A DNA stretch of 64,000 nucleotides from Tsuneonella sediminis (GCF_051912845.1 NZ_JBNCBU010000001.1:1116001-1180000), one strand, 5' to 3'. Counted from the stretch's first letter, positions 50,616 through 60,090 are shown. The notes: generated from the sequence alone by a model not told the origin. Numbers and translations: made by a program.

Positions 50616-51227
50616 TCAGGCGGGATATTTCCATGTGCTGCCGCGGTTGAGGTTGTCGGCCGCGAAACCCCAGTTGAGTTTCCCTTCGACCACCGCCTCG
50701 AGATAGGCGGGACGCGCGTTCTGGTGGTCGAGATAGTAGGCGTGCTCCCACAGATCGATCACCAGCAGGGGGTTGCAGTCCTGGTCGGCCATCGTGTCGC
50801 CATCGTGTGTCTCTGCGATCTCGAGCTTGCCGCCCTTCTCGATCAGCCAGACCCAGCCGCTGGCGAAATGACCCGCCCCGCGTTCCTTGAGCTGCATCTT
50901 GAGATCGTCGACCGAGCCGAAGGCGTCGTCGATCATGCTCTTGAGCTCGTCGGTCGGATTGCCGCCGCTGGCCGCCAGCGAGTGCCAGTAGAAACCGTGG
51001 TTCCAGCTCTGCGCCGAATTGTTGAAGAGTCCCTGGTTGCTGCCGCGCGCCTTGGCGATGACCTGCTCCAGCGTGTCTCCCGCCATGTCGGTGCCTTCGA
51101 CCGCCGCGTTGGTCTTGTCGATGTAGGCCTTGTGGTGTTTCCCGTGGTGGAAGCTGAGCGTCTCGGCGGAGATCGCGGGGGCAAGCGCGGTGTCAGGATA
51201 GGGCAGCGGCGTGACTTCGAAGGCCAT
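50616..51227 (-). CDS. sodB: Iron/manganese superoxide dismutase
   Basis: 203-residue cytoplasmic superoxide dismutase. Metal ligands are His27-region (FHHGKHHKAYIDKTN), His in SWNHGFYWHS, and Asp/His in DLWEHAYYLDHQNARPAYLEAV. Gln in LINKKG-type context is not clear, so metal preference (Fe probable for alphaproteobacterial SodB) is inferred. Monocistronic by spacing; the upstream 79-bp gap shows no exact EcfG motif on this strand. Confidence 0.95.
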   Translation of the reverse strand: MAFEVTPLPYPDTALAPAISAETLSFHHGKHHKAYIDKTNAAVEGTDMAGDTLEQVIAKARGSNQGLFNNSAQSWNHGFYWHSLAASGGNPTDELKSMIDDAFGSVDDLKMQLKERGAGHFASGWVWLIEKGGKLEIAETHDGDTMADQDCNPLLVIDLWEHAYYLDHQNARPAYLEAVVEGKLNWGFAADNLNRGSTWKYPA

Positions 51228-51306
51228 GGTTGTCTCCCGTGGTCGGATTGAGGTGAGATAGGCGTCCCTACACCAATGCGCGGGAACCGCTAGGGTTGCA
51301 GGCGTT

Positions 51307-52557
51307 TCAATCGTTCTTGCGGTCGACCGCGGTGGTGAGCGCGACGTCGGCGGTGACGTTGGCCAGCGTGCGCATGAGATCCGGCATCATCTCGACCGCG
51401 ACGAGCAGCGCCAGCGGGCCGATCGGAACACCCATCGCCAGCGCGATCGGCCCTACCGAAATGACGAAGCTGATCGTCCCGGGCAGGCTGACCGATCCGA
51501 GCGCGATTACGATCGCGACGGCTGCGCCGGCGAGCAGCGCCAGTGCGGAAAGTTCGACCCCCGCCAGATGGGCGACGTAGATCGCGACCGCCATGTTCAT
51601 CGCCGGGCTTGTCGCGCGGAAGATCGCGACGCTGAGCGGCAGGACGAACTCGGCGGTCTCTTCCCGCACGTCGAGCCGCCGTGCGCTGACGAGCATGGCC
51701 GGGAGGCTGGCGAGCGAACTCTGGGTCGATATCGCGACCGCCTGCGCCGGAAGCATGGCGCGGGCGAAGGCGAGCGGGCTTTTCCCTCCCGCGAGCCAGG
51801 CGACGAGATAGCCGCCCGTGAGCACCACCGACCCGACCGCAACCACAGTCACGATATAATGCGCCAGCGTCGCGAAGGCCGCCCCGCCGCTTGCCGCTCC
51901 GACCCCGAGCGCCAGCGCGAATACCCCGACCGGCGCGACCCACAGGACCCAACCGATAATCGTCAGCATCGCGTTGGCGAGCGCGCGGAAGAACCCGAGC
52001 AGGGTGTCGCGCTGATCGCCGGGCAGGCGCGCGACCGCCACCGCGAAGGCCGCGAAGAACAGCGTCAGCGGCAGCATCGCGGTCTCGGCCGCGGCGGCGA
52101 CCATGTTGGGCGCGATCAGCGATTCGACGAACGCCGCAAGGCCGGGGACCTCCTGTGGCGCGCCCCCGGCCGACAGGACCCCTGCGGCGGCCGCCGGCGG
52201 CGGGAAGAGATCGAGCAGCAACGGACTGAGCGCCGCGCTCATCAGGGCGGAAAAGACGAGCGTTCCCGCCACCCAGCCGAGCATCCGCCGCGCCGTCGCC
52301 CCCGCGCGCGCCGCGATCGCGAGCTGGGCGATCCCGATCACGAGCAGCCCGGCCACGAGCGGAACGATCGTCGCCTGGAGGGCGCGCAGCCACAGCGCGC
52401 CGACCGGTTCGGCCACCGCCACCAGCGGCCCGATCGCGCTCGTCCGTGCGAGCACGATGCCCGTGAGCAAGCCCGCGACCAGACCTGCAAGCGTCCAGCC
52501 GGCCGGAATGCGCACCGAGACTAGCTGGCGCGCCGCGCCCCCGTGTTCCGTATTCAT
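51307..52557 (-). CDS. Dicarboxylate/amino acid:cation symporter (DAACS)
   Basis: 416-residue SLC1/DAACS-type transporter with eight main helices and two re-entrant loops. The hallmark serine-rich loop is AISTQSSLASLPAML and the cation-binding helix has SPAMNMAVAIYVAHL (NM-A-V in place of the common NMDGT). A second loop is LGSVSLPGTISFV. The replaced DGT suggests altered substrate binding compared with GltP or DctA. It probably imports an acidic or neutral amino acid or dicarboxylate with Na+ or H+. Confidence 0.88.
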   Translation of the reverse strand: MNTEHGGAARQLVSVRIPAGWTLAGLVAGLLTGIVLARTSAIGPLVAVAEPVGALWLRALQATIVPLVAGLLVIGIAQLAIAARAGATARRMLGWVAGTLVFSALMSAALSPLLLDLFPPPAAAAGVLSAGGAPQEVPGLAAFVESLIAPNMVAAAAETAMLPLTLFFAAFAVAVARLPGDQRDTLLGFFRALANAMLTIIGWVLWVAPVGVFALALGVGAASGGAAFATLAHYIVTVVAVGSVVLTGGYLVAWLAGGKSPLAFARAMLPAQAVAISTQSSLASLPAMLVSARRLDVREETAEFVLPLSVAIFRATSPAMNMAVAIYVAHLAGVELSALALLAGAAVAIVIALGSVSLPGTISFVISVGPIALAMGVPIGPLALLVAVEMMPDLMRTLANVTADVALTTAVDRKND

Positions 52558-52658
52558 CGGCCGCTAGATAGCGGCTTTCACCCGTCAGGCTAGTGACATC
52601 GGCCCCCGGCCCGTCCAATGCGGCAGAAACGATCAAACGGTTCGCGAAACGGAGCATC

Positions 52659-53999
52659 ATGGCACGCAAGTTCTTCGGCACGGACGGGATTCGCGGGCGT
52701 ACGAACTCCGGCGTCATGACAGCCGCCACCGCGATGAAAGTGGGCCAGGCCGCGGGCCGGCACTTTCTGCGGGGCAGCCACCGCCACCGCGTGGTGATCG
52801 GCAAGGATACTCGCCTCTCCGGCTACATGCTCGAGAACGCGCTGGTCGCCGGATTCACCAGCGTTGGTATGGACGTGGTGATGACGGGCCCCCTGCCCAC
52901 GCCTGCGATCGCCCTTTTGACCCGCGAGCTGCGCGCCGACGTCGGGGTTATGATCTCCGCCAGCCACAATCCGTACGAAGACAACGGCATCAAGCTGTTC
53001 GGGCCCGACGGATTCAAGCTGTCCGACGCCGACGAACTGGCGATCGAGGCCCTGCTCGAGCAAGAAATCGACCTCGCCGACGCCGCCGAAGTCGGCCGGG
53101 CCCGCCGGATCGAGGACGCGCGCGGCCGGTACATCCACGCGGTCAAGCAGGCGGTGGCGAGCGACATCCGCTTCGACGACCTCAAGGTGGTGGTCGACTG
53201 CGCAAACGGCGCTGCCTACCAGGTCGCCCCCTCGGCCATCTGGGAACTCGGCGCAAAGGTCATTCCGCTCGGGGTCACGCCCAACGGCACCAACATCAAC
53301 CGCGACGTCGGCTCGACATCGCTCGCCGCGATCAAGGCCAAGGTGATCGAGGAAGGCGCCGACATCGGCGTCGCGCTCGACGGCGACGCCGACCGGCTGA
53401 TCGTGGTCGACGAGAAGGGCGAAACGGTCGATGGCGACCAGCTGATGGCGCTCATCGCGCTGCGATTGAAGGATCGCGGCGACCTCAAGGGCGGCGGCGT
53501 TGTCGCCACCGTCATGTCGAACCTGGGACTCGAGCGACATCTCGCAGGCCATGGCCTGACGCTCGAGCGTACAGCGGTGGGCGACCGTCATGTCCTCGAG
53601 CGGATGCGCGAAGGCGGCTTCAACGTGGGCGGCGAACAGTCGGGCCACATGATCCTGCTCGATTACGGCACGACCGGCGACGGGACGGTCGCCGCGCTGC
53701 GAGTTCTCGCCAGCCTGGTGCGATCGGGCAGGCGCGCGAGCGAGCTGCTGCACCAGTTCGATCCTGTCCCGCAGCTGCTCAAGAACGTGCGCTACGCCGG
53801 GGGCAGGCCGCTCGACGACGCCCGGGTCAAGGCGGCGATCGCCGATGCGGAGGCGGAGCTTTCGGGCAAGGGCCGCCTCGTCATCCGCGCCTCGGGCACC
53901 GAGCCGCTGATCCGGGTGATGGCCGAGGGCGACGACGCCGGGCAGGTCGAACGCGTGGTGGACACGATATGCGACGTGGTGAAGGACGCGGCGGGCTGA
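52659..53999 (+). CDS. glmM: Phosphoglucosamine mutase
   Basis: 446-residue enzyme converting glucosamine-6-phosphate to glucosamine-1-phosphate for UDP-GlcNAc, peptidoglycan and LPS synthesis. It has N-terminal FGTDGIRG, active-site phosphoserine loop ISASHNPYEDNGIK, metal loop DGDADR, sugar loop GGEQSGH and phosphate loop RASGTEPLIRVM. The length matches the family. Its stop overlaps the following small gene (TGATG). Confidence 0.97.
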   Translation: MARKFFGTDGIRGRTNSGVMTAATAMKVGQAAGRHFLRGSHRHRVVIGKDTRLSGYMLENALVAGFTSVGMDVVMTGPLPTPAIALLTRELRADVGVMISASHNPYEDNGIKLFGPDGFKLSDADELAIEALLEQEIDLADAAEVGRARRIEDARGRYIHAVKQAVASDIRFDDLKVVVDCANGAAYQVAPSAIWELGAKVIPLGVTPNGTNINRDVGSTSLAAIKAKVIEEGADIGVALDGDADRLIVVDEKGETVDGDQLMALIALRLKDRGDLKGGGVVATVMSNLGLERHLAGHGLTLERTAVGDRHVLERMREGGFNVGGEQSGHMILLDYGTTGDGTVAALRVLASLVRSGRRASELLHQFDPVPQLLKNVRYAGGRPLDDARVKAAIADAEAELSGKGRLVIRASGTEPLIRVMAEGDDAGQVERVVDTICDVVKDAAG

Positions 54000-54226
54000 T
54001 GGCGCTCGAAATGCGCCCCGATTGCGAACGCTGCGGCGCGGACCTTCCCGCTGAAGCTCCGGGAGCGTTCATCTGCAGCTTCGAATGTACCTTTTGCGCC
54101 GACTGCGCCGACGATCTCGACGACCGCTGCCCCAATTGCGGCGGTGAGCTGATGGACCGGCCGACCCGCGCGAAGCGTCTGCACGCGCAGCATCCACCGT
54201 CGACGGCGCGAAGGTTCGCCGGATGA
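53999..54226 (+). CDS. DUF1272 small zinc-binding protein
   Basis: 75-residue protein with four to five CxxC/CxC pairs: CERCGADLP, CSFECTFCADC and CPNCGGEL, typical of DUF1272. It is likely a zinc-ribbon-like protein of unknown function. Both ends are coupled: its start overlaps glmM (TGATG) and its stop overlaps the thiD start (ATGA). Confidence 0.88.
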   Translation: MALEMRPDCERCGADLPAEAPGAFICSFECTFCADCADDLDDRCPNCGGELMDRPTRAKRLHAQHPPSTARRFAG

Positions 54227-55065
54227 GTGCGCCCCCTCCCCGCGTGCTCGCGATCGCCGGTTCTGACAGCTCGGGCGGCGCGGGCATCCAGGCCGACATC
54301 AAGACCATCACGATGCTCGGCGGCTACGCGATGACCGCGGTGACGGCGGTGACCGCTCAGAACAGCGTCGGCGTGCAGGCAATCGCCCCGATGAGCGGCG
54401 ACGTGGTGGCCGAGCAGATCCGGTCCTGCCTCAGCGATATCGGGGTCGACGCGGTCAAGATCGGCATGCTCCACGACCGCGAGATCATCGACGCAGTCGC
54501 GGGCGCGCTCGAAGCCCTGCCCGATCATGTGCCCGTCGTGCTCGACCCGGTCATGATCGCGACCTCGGGCGCTACCCTCATCGCGGAGGACGCGATCGCC
54601 GCGATGCGCGAGAAGCTGTTTCCCTTGGCGACGCTCATCACCCCCAACCTGCCCGAACTCGAGCACCTCGCCGGTCGCACCCTGCGCGACACCGTCGAGA
54701 TCGCCGATGCGGCGAGCGAAATCGCGCGTACCTGTGCCGCACACGTCCTTGCCAAGGGCGGCCATACCGATGACGACCGGGTCATCGACACGCTCGTCGG
54801 GCCGGGACAGCAACGCTCCGCCGCGTTCGGCGACACGCGCATCGACACGCCGCACACCCACGGGACAGGGTGCACGCTGTCTTCCGCCATCGCCACGCTG
54901 CAGGGGCATGGCGTGCCGCTCGAGCACGCGGTGCGGCTGGCCCGTCAGTTCGTGCGCCGCGCGATCATTGCCGCGCCCGGCTTCGGGGCGGGCAACGGAC
55001 CCCTGGGGCACCAGGCGGTGCGGGGCGGGCCGGGTGCCGGAGAAGGTCAGGCGGACAGTTCGTAG
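54223..55065 (+). CDS. thiD: Hydroxymethylpyrimidine/phosphomethylpyrimidine kinase
   Basis: 280-residue thiamine biosynthesis kinase that phosphorylates HMP and HMP-P. The ribokinase-like fold starts VLAIAGSDSSGGAGIQADIKTITMLGGYAMTAVTAVTAQN. It has VLDPVMIATSGATLI, LITPNLPELEHLAG and the anion-hole/catalytic motif THGTGCTLSSAIA. It is the third gene of the coupled glmM-DUF1272-thiD set. Its last 19 bp overlap the convergent LOG gene. Confidence 0.95.
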   Translation: MSAPPPRVLAIAGSDSSGGAGIQADIKTITMLGGYAMTAVTAVTAQNSVGVQAIAPMSGDVVAEQIRSCLSDIGVDAVKIGMLHDREIIDAVAGALEALPDHVPVVLDPVMIATSGATLIAEDAIAAMREKLFPLATLITPNLPELEHLAGRTLRDTVEIADAASEIARTCAAHVLAKGGHTDDDRVIDTLVGPGQQRSAAFGDTRIDTPHTHGTGCTLSSAIATLQGHGVPLEHAVRLARQFVRRAIIAAPGFGAGNGPLGHQAVRGGPGAGEGQADSS

Positions 55066-55919
55066 AACGCCGCAATGTGTTCCCATGCCTCTTCCGCGGT
55101 CTCGCACCAGCGGAAGAGGTCCAGATCCCTTTTCGAGATCACCCCTTCCTCTGCGAAGGCGTCCCAGTCGATCACGCGGGTCCAGAATTCCTTGCCGAAG
55201 AGCAGGATCGGCATCGGCATGATCTTGCCGGTCTGGATCAGGGTAAGCAGTTCGAAGAACTCGTCGAACGTGCCGAACCCGCCCGGGAACACCGCGACCG
55301 CTTTCGCGCGCAGGAGAAAGTGCATCTTCCTCAGCGCGAAGTAGTGAAACTGGAAGCTGAGGTAGGGCGTGACGTAGGGGTTGGGCGCCTGCTCGTGCGG
55401 AAGCACGATGTTGAGCCCGATCGATTCCGCCCCCGCATCGCTCGCGCCCCGGTTGGCCGCTTCCATGATCGACGGACCGCCCCCCGAACACACCACGAAC
55501 TGGCGCTTGCCGTCCTCGACGATGGACTTCTCGCTCGCCAGTCGGGCAAGCCGATAGGCCTCGTCGTAGTACTTCGCCTTGGCGGCCAGCCGCTCCGCGA
55601 CCACCCGCGATTCCTCGTTCGCGTTTTCGACCAGCGCCGCTGCGTGATCGGGCGAGGGGATGCGCGCGGAGCCGTACATCACCAGCGTCGATCCGACGCC
55701 GGCCTCGTCGAGAAGCATCTCGGGCTTCAGCAGCTCGAGCTGGAAGCGCACCGGGCGCAGTTCCTCGCGCAGGAGGAAGTCGGCGTCCTGAAACGCCAGC
55801 CGGTAAGCCGGGTGACGGGTCTGCGGGGTATCGGGTGTGCTCTTCTCGGAGAAGGCCGCTTCCTGTTCGGCCCGATAGAACTTGCGATGCTTGAGATCGC
55901 GCTCTTCTTTTCTGGTCAT
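55047..55919 (-). CDS. LOG family protein (nucleotide 5'-monophosphate nucleosidase-like)
   Basis: 290-residue Rossmann-fold protein of the LOG/TIGR00730 family, with YGSARIPSPD, GGGPSIMEAANRGA and the catalytic PGGFGTFDEFFE motif. Related enzymes remove the ribose-phosphate from nucleotides (PpnN) or activate cytokinins. The long charged N-terminus (about 80 residues before YGSAR) resembles the larger PpnN-like forms. The start is ATG 55919 (MTRKEERDLKHRKF). It is convergent with thiD and overlaps it by 19 bp. Confidence 0.9.
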   Translation of the reverse strand: MTRKEERDLKHRKFYRAEQEAAFSEKSTPDTPQTRHPAYRLAFQDADFLLREELRPVRFQLELLKPEMLLDEAGVGSTLVMYGSARIPSPDHAAALVENANEESRVVAERLAAKAKYYDEAYRLARLASEKSIVEDGKRQFVVCSGGGPSIMEAANRGASDAGAESIGLNIVLPHEQAPNPYVTPYLSFQFHYFALRKMHFLLRAKAVAVFPGGFGTFDEFFELLTLIQTGKIMPMPILLFGKEFWTRVIDWDAFAEEGVISKRDLDLFRWCETAEEAWEHIAAFYELSA

Positions 55920-56012
55920 CGGGTTGCCGATAGGCGTGCCGGGGGCCGCGCACAATGGGCTGTCGAAGGGCCGCGGCGCGCGGCGCGGAGCCCGGCCGTG
56001 CCAGGGTGCCGA

Positions 56013-56732
56013 TCAGGGATTGGGAACGCCCATCTGTACAAGGACGGCCTTCACTGCTTCCGACAGCGAGGCGTCGGCGGTCTCGTCTTCTTCCACCGGC
56101 CGGGTGGACTGCGATGGAAGCGTGAGAAAGCCGAGTTCCTGGGCTGCCCGCTCTTCGGCATCGGGCGCCCGGCCGGCGCCCCCGCGCCCGGCGAGATCGG
56201 CCAGCGAGGCGCGCTCGGAGCGCGCTTCGCGGGCCAGGAGTTCCTGTTCGGGGGACAGCCGCGGTGCCTCGGTCGCTGAAAACTCGCGTGCGCGCAGTTC
56301 GATTACCCGCCGGCAAAGCGCCATTTCCTTTTCGGTGCCGGCCTGCGGATCGCAGCGGTCGTTGCCGCCGAGCGGTGCAGCGTCGGCGCGGCGCCCTTCC
56401 TCCCGCCGAGACAGCGCGGGCGCCGCCTGGGCGCTGCGGTCCCCGGCGGGAGCGACCTGCCCCACCGGCTCGCGCGCGACGCCGGCACTGACCTGCTGAA
56501 TCGAATCGGGCCGTGACCGCTGCGGCGGCGGCGGGACGGTGACTGTCCTGTCGACTCTCTGCTCGACCGCGACGGGGCCGCGGGTAGAGGCAATCTGGCC
56601 GACCTCCACTCCGCTCGAAGCCTGCGGCGCGGCGAAATCGTCGAGCCGGGCCTTCTCGGCGTTCGCCTGCGCGAGCGCGAGCGAGGGCATCGCCAGCACT
56701 GCGAGACCGAGCAGGGGAGCCGCCCGCATCAT
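56013..56732 (-). CDS. Exported hypothetical protein of the curli operon
   Basis: 239-residue protein, family not recognised. Signal peptide MMRAAPLLGLAVLAMPSLALAQ, then a Pro/Arg/Gln-rich disordered region. A short conserved-looking segment NDRCDPQAGTEKEMALCRRVIELRAREF (about 140-167) has two cysteines, and the C-terminus is acidic. There are no curlin repeats. ATG 56732 overlaps the upstream stop (ATGA), so it is the last gene of a three-gene coupled block. It may be an accessory to curlin export or assembly; this is inference from position only. Confidence 0.75.
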   Translation of the reverse strand: MMRAAPLLGLAVLAMPSLALAQANAEKARLDDFAAPQASSGVEVGQIASTRGPVAVEQRVDRTVTVPPPPQRSRPDSIQQVSAGVAREPVGQVAPAGDRSAQAAPALSRREEGRRADAAPLGGNDRCDPQAGTEKEMALCRRVIELRAREFSATEAPRLSPEQELLAREARSERASLADLAGRGGAGRAPDAEERAAQELGFLTLPSQSTRPVEEDETADASLSEAVKAVLVQMGVPNP

Positions 56733-57475
56733 CGTGACTGCGTGATCGCGATCGCCTGGTTGCCCGACTGGGTGATCGCCAGGTCCGACAGGTTGTCGCC
56801 GTTCTGCGTCCATGCCAGCTGATTGTTAGCGCCGTTCTGCACCGCCGTCATGGCATTTCCGGACCCGTTCTGGGTCAGCAGGGCCTGGTTCTCGTCGCCG
56901 CTCTGGGTCAGGCTCATCCGGTTGTCGTCGCCCAGTTGCGACGCAGCCACGCCATTGGTGAAGAGACCGCCCTGCTGGGTGATCCGCATCGCGTTGCCGT
57001 TGCCCTGCTGCGCAGCCAGCGCGACCTGCACGCCGGTGCCATCCTGCGCCAGCTCCAGGATATTGCCGTTCCCCTGCTGGCTCGCGGTGGCGTAATGCGC
57101 GCCGGCGCCGGTCTGGGCGATGGCGGCGTCGTTCGCGTCGCCGTTCTGGTCGATCCGCGCGTACTGGGTGTTGGCGGTCTGGCCGATCGTCGCCCGTCCG
57201 CCGTCACCCACCTGAGTGATGTAGGCTCCGCGGTCGTTGCCGGGCCGCGCAATGGTGAACGGATCGGGGTTCCGGTCGTACCGGACCTTTTCCTTGTTCG
57301 CGTTGCCTTCCGGACTGGGGTTGCCGTTGTTTCCGTTGCACGGGTTGCCGGTGCCCTGGCCCCCGCCGGGCTCGCACGGCGCACCGGGGGTTTCCTTGTC
57401 GGTGTCGGCGTTTGCGGGCGCGGAAAGCGCGAGCGCGGCAAGCGCCAGCGCGGAGCCGATCAGGCGGTGTGTCAT
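56729..57475 (-). CDS. Curlin-repeat protein (CsgB-like candidate)
   Basis: 248-residue exported protein. It has a signal peptide (to about residue 23, APANAD), a Gly/Asn/Pro-rich linker with NPCNGNNGNPSPEGNANKEK (about 45-64), then about 15 curlin repeats of the form [AVI]xQxGxxN (for example IGQTANTQYARIDQNGDAND, MSLTQSGDENQALLTQNG) ending in AITQSR. It is much smaller than the two main curlins and lies downstream, so a nucleator (CsgB-like) role is possible. Its start overlaps the previous stop (ATGA). Confidence 0.8.
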   Translation of the reverse strand: MTHRLIGSALALAALALSAPANADTDKETPGAPCEPGGGQGTGNPCNGNNGNPSPEGNANKEKVRYDRNPDPFTIARPGNDRGAYITQVGDGGRATIGQTANTQYARIDQNGDANDAAIAQTGAGAHYATASQQGNGNILELAQDGTGVQVALAAQQGNGNAMRITQQGGLFTNGVAASQLGDDNRMSLTQSGDENQALLTQNGSGNAMTAVQNGANNQLAWTQNGDNLSDLAITQSGNQAIAITQSR

Positions 57476-57873
57476 TGTGCCTCTCCTCGTGGCGGACCCT
57501 GCCGCACGACGGCCCGGTTGCCGGTGCCGCGTTGGCGAACGGTCGACCGGTTGTCCGAACCACCCTGGGCGATCTCGGCATCGTTGCACGGGCCGCTCTG
57601 TTCGAGCGTGATCTCGCCATTGGGGCCGCGGGTGACCACGGTAACGGCATCCCCGGCCCCACTGGTCCGGTGGACGACGGTGGTCCCGTCTGTCTGCTTG
57701 ATCATCTGGGCATCTCCGCAGGCGATTGAATTCATCGGCATGCTGGCCGCGACCTCGGGTGAGGCCGCGGCCAGTGCCGTCGTGGGTGCGAACCCGACGA
57801 GCGCGAAGAGAGCGCAGCGTAGCCACCTGCCTGCCCGGTCGTGACGCCGGTCAGAAAGCGAGGATGGAAACAT
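57472..57873 (-). CDS. Small exported protein with a few curlin repeats
   Basis: 133-residue protein with a signal peptide (about 1-36, ALAAA) and two cysteines (SIACGDAQ, GPCNDAE). It ends in three to four curlin-like repeats (EIAQGGSDNRSTVRQRGTGNRAVVRQ). The mix of a Cys-containing N-domain and a short repeat tail is unusual; it could be a minor subunit, chaperone or anchor. Stop overlaps the next gene start. Confidence 0.75.
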   Translation of the reverse strand: MFPSSLSDRRHDRAGRWLRCALFALVGFAPTTALAAASPEVAASMPMNSIACGDAQMIKQTDGTTVVHRTSGAGDAVTVVTRGPNGEITLEQSGPCNDAEIAQGGSDNRSTVRQRGTGNRAVVRQGPPRGEAQ

Positions 57874-57949
57874 GACTGCGCTCCTTTCGATGTGGTGACA
57901 AAGGAAGGCGGATCCAGGGGTCGACGAGACCCGCCCTCCCCCCGTCAGG

Positions 57950-60037
57950 TCAGGGAGTGCCCTGCGTGACGGTGGCGGTGTTGCCGCTGCCCGACTGGGT
58001 CACGTTCGACACGTTGTTGTCCGAGTACTGGCCGACGGTCGCGGTGTTGTTCGTGCCCGACTGGGTCACGAACGAATCGTTTCCGTCAGCGTACTGGGTG
58101 ACCCGTGCGGTCAGGTTGTCGCCCGACTGCTGATCGACCTTCGAGTAGTTGTCGAAGCCGTTCTGGCGCACGTCGCTCAGCGAATTCGACGCGTTCTGGA
58201 TGGTAAGCGCATTGTTGAACGTGCCGCCCTGGAACACGTCGGAACGGCTGTTGGTCGCACCCGACAGCTGCTGGACCGTGGCAGTGTTATCGGCCGATCC
58301 GTCGGCAAGACTGACCGCCGAGCCGTCGAACGTGGTGCCCTGGTAGATGTTCGATTCCGCAAGGTCCGCAACCTGGTCGACATAGGCTTCGTTGCGCGCG
58401 CCGATCTGCAATACGACGCTTTCGGCCGGCTCGTTGATGACATAGCCGGCGGTGTCGGGGTGTCGGCCGGTCGTGTGCTCACCGGTGCCGGACAGATCGA
58501 CATCGGCGATGTTGCCGGTGCCGTCCTGCGCGATGTAGCTGTAGGTGCTGGAACCCGTCTGCACCGACTTGGCATTGTTGCCCGAGGCTGGCCCCGGCAG
58601 GCTGTCGCCGATGAAATCGCGCTGGATGACGATCCCGACACTGCGTTCGCCGCTCTGGCTGACATCGACGATGTTGTCGTCACCGGTGGTGTAGACGAAG
58701 CTGTCGCTGTTCGCGCCCGACTGGTCCACGGTGGCAAGGTTGCCGTCGCCGTTCTGGTTCACGTCGCTGAACGACCCTGCCGATCCGGCCGATTGCGTCA
58801 CGTTCGCGATGTTGTCATCGCTCGTAGCGAGGTTGCCCTGTTCGATGTTCGAGCGGGCGTCGTCCGACTGGGTGGTGGTCGCAAGGTTGCGGTCTCCGGT
58901 CTGGGCGATGTTGGCGCTCGCCCCTCCGGAGGTCGAATCCTGCGTGATTGTTGCGTCGTTGTTGTTGCCGGTCTGGGTAATGGTCGCGTCGACAGGAACG
59001 GCGTCCTGCTCGATGTTCGCATCGTTCAGGTTGCCGGTCTGGGTGATGTAGGCGTCCGCATTGTCACCCGGTACCACCGGGCTGCCCGGCGGCACCGAGG
59101 TTCCCGCTCCGTCGGCCGTCTGGCGAACGACCCGGGCATCGTTATCGTCGCCGGTCTGGATAACGACCGCGTTCGAGAAATCGCCCTGCTGGGTGATCGT
59201 CGAGAAGTTCCGGTTCCCGGTCTGCAGCACGTCGGCAAGCGTGTTGTCGCCGCTCTGCATGATGTCCGATTCGTTATCGTCGCCGTACTGCTCGACGCCG
59301 ACCCGGGCGATCGGGTCCGCGCTCGAGTAGTTGTTGTCGGGATCGCCGACCGCACCGTTCACGCCGGTCTGCGTGACGTCGGAGGTGTTGCCGTCGCCCT
59401 CCTGGCGGATGCTTGCCTCGTTGAAGCGGTTCGACTGGTTGATCGTCGAGAAGCTCGATCCATCCTGGAAAACCGAAGCGTTCTGCGCGCCGCCCGACTG
59501 GAGGATCGTCGAGTCCGCCGCGCCCACAGTCTGGATGACGCTGGCGCGCTGGTCGTTGCCCGTCTGGGTGATCCGGCTCACCGCCCCGTCAGTCGCGGCG
59601 CCCTGCATGACCACGGCTTGGCCCTGGTTGCCGCTCTGGGTGATGAAAGAACCCGTGCCCGCGCCGCCCCCGAGGCCCGATTGAGTCACGTTGGCGCTGT
59701 TGCGTGTGTTGGACTGCGTGACCTCGGACCGCATGCCATCGGCCGACGCGGTCTGGTCGACCGTTGCGGCGTTGCGGTTGCCGGACTGGTCGACCTTCGA
59801 ATAGCCGTTGTCGCCGGCCTGGGTGGTCGTCGCGCGCAGCTTGTCGCCGTTCGTGAACGCGCCGGTTCCGGTGCCGTTCTGGTCGACGTCCGAAGTGTTG
59901 CCCGAACCCGATTGCGTGACAGTGGCGACCGTCGCCGCGCCCTGCTGGTCGACGGTCGAGGTGTTGGTCTGTGCCAGCGCGGGGCCAGCGGCGAGCAGCG
60001 CGGCGATCGAAGCCGAGCCGAAGAGGATGCTTTTCAT
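57950..60037 (-). CDS. Giant curlin-repeat amyloid subunit, 695 aa
   Basis: Signal peptide MKSILFGSASIAALLAAGPALAQ then about 50 imperfect curlin repeats (x[VI]xQxGxxN) at 10-23 residue spacing up to the C-terminus TVTQGTP. The composition is rich in Asp, Asn, Gln, Ser, Thr and Gly with no Cys in the mature part. Escherichia coli CsgA has five repeats, so this is roughly ten times as many. Predicted to be secreted through CsgG and to form functional amyloid at the cell surface. A non-repeat insertion lies near residues 310-330 (GAGTSVPPGSPVVPGDN) and another near 510-560. It follows a similar gene 61 bp upstream. Confidence 0.88.
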   Translation of the reverse strand: MKSILFGSASIAALLAAGPALAQTNTSTVDQQGAATVATVTQSGSGNTSDVDQNGTGTGAFTNGDKLRATTTQAGDNGYSKVDQSGNRNAATVDQTASADGMRSEVTQSNTRNSANVTQSGLGGGAGTGSFITQSGNQGQAVVMQGAATDGAVSRITQTGNDQRASVIQTVGAADSTILQSGGAQNASVFQDGSSFSTINQSNRFNEASIRQEGDGNTSDVTQTGVNGAVGDPDNNYSSADPIARVGVEQYGDDNESDIMQSGDNTLADVLQTGNRNFSTITQQGDFSNAVVIQTGDDNDARVVRQTADGAGTSVPPGSPVVPGDNADAYITQTGNLNDANIEQDAVPVDATITQTGNNNDATITQDSTSGGASANIAQTGDRNLATTTQSDDARSNIEQGNLATSDDNIANVTQSAGSAGSFSDVNQNGDGNLATVDQSGANSDSFVYTTGDDNIVDVSQSGERSVGIVIQRDFIGDSLPGPASGNNAKSVQTGSSTYSYIAQDGTGNIADVDLSGTGEHTTGRHPDTAGYVINEPAESVVLQIGARNEAYVDQVADLAESNIYQGTTFDGSAVSLADGSADNTATVQQLSGATNSRSDVFQGGTFNNALTIQNASNSLSDVRQNGFDNYSKVDQQSGDNLTARVTQYADGNDSFVTQSGTNNTATVGQYSDNNVSNVTQSGSGNTATVTQGTP

Positions 60038-60064
60038 CGTGGAATTCCTTTCTAGGACAGGATC

Positions 60065-60090
60065 GCGGGCGACCGGTGCCGGCCGCCCGC
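60065..60090. other. Hairpin between the two large curlin genes
   Basis: GCGGGCG (60065-60071) pairs with CGCCCGC (60084-60090), with an inner CCGG/CCGG stem. There is no T-tract. It may attenuate or stabilise mRNA between the two genes. Confidence 0.5.
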
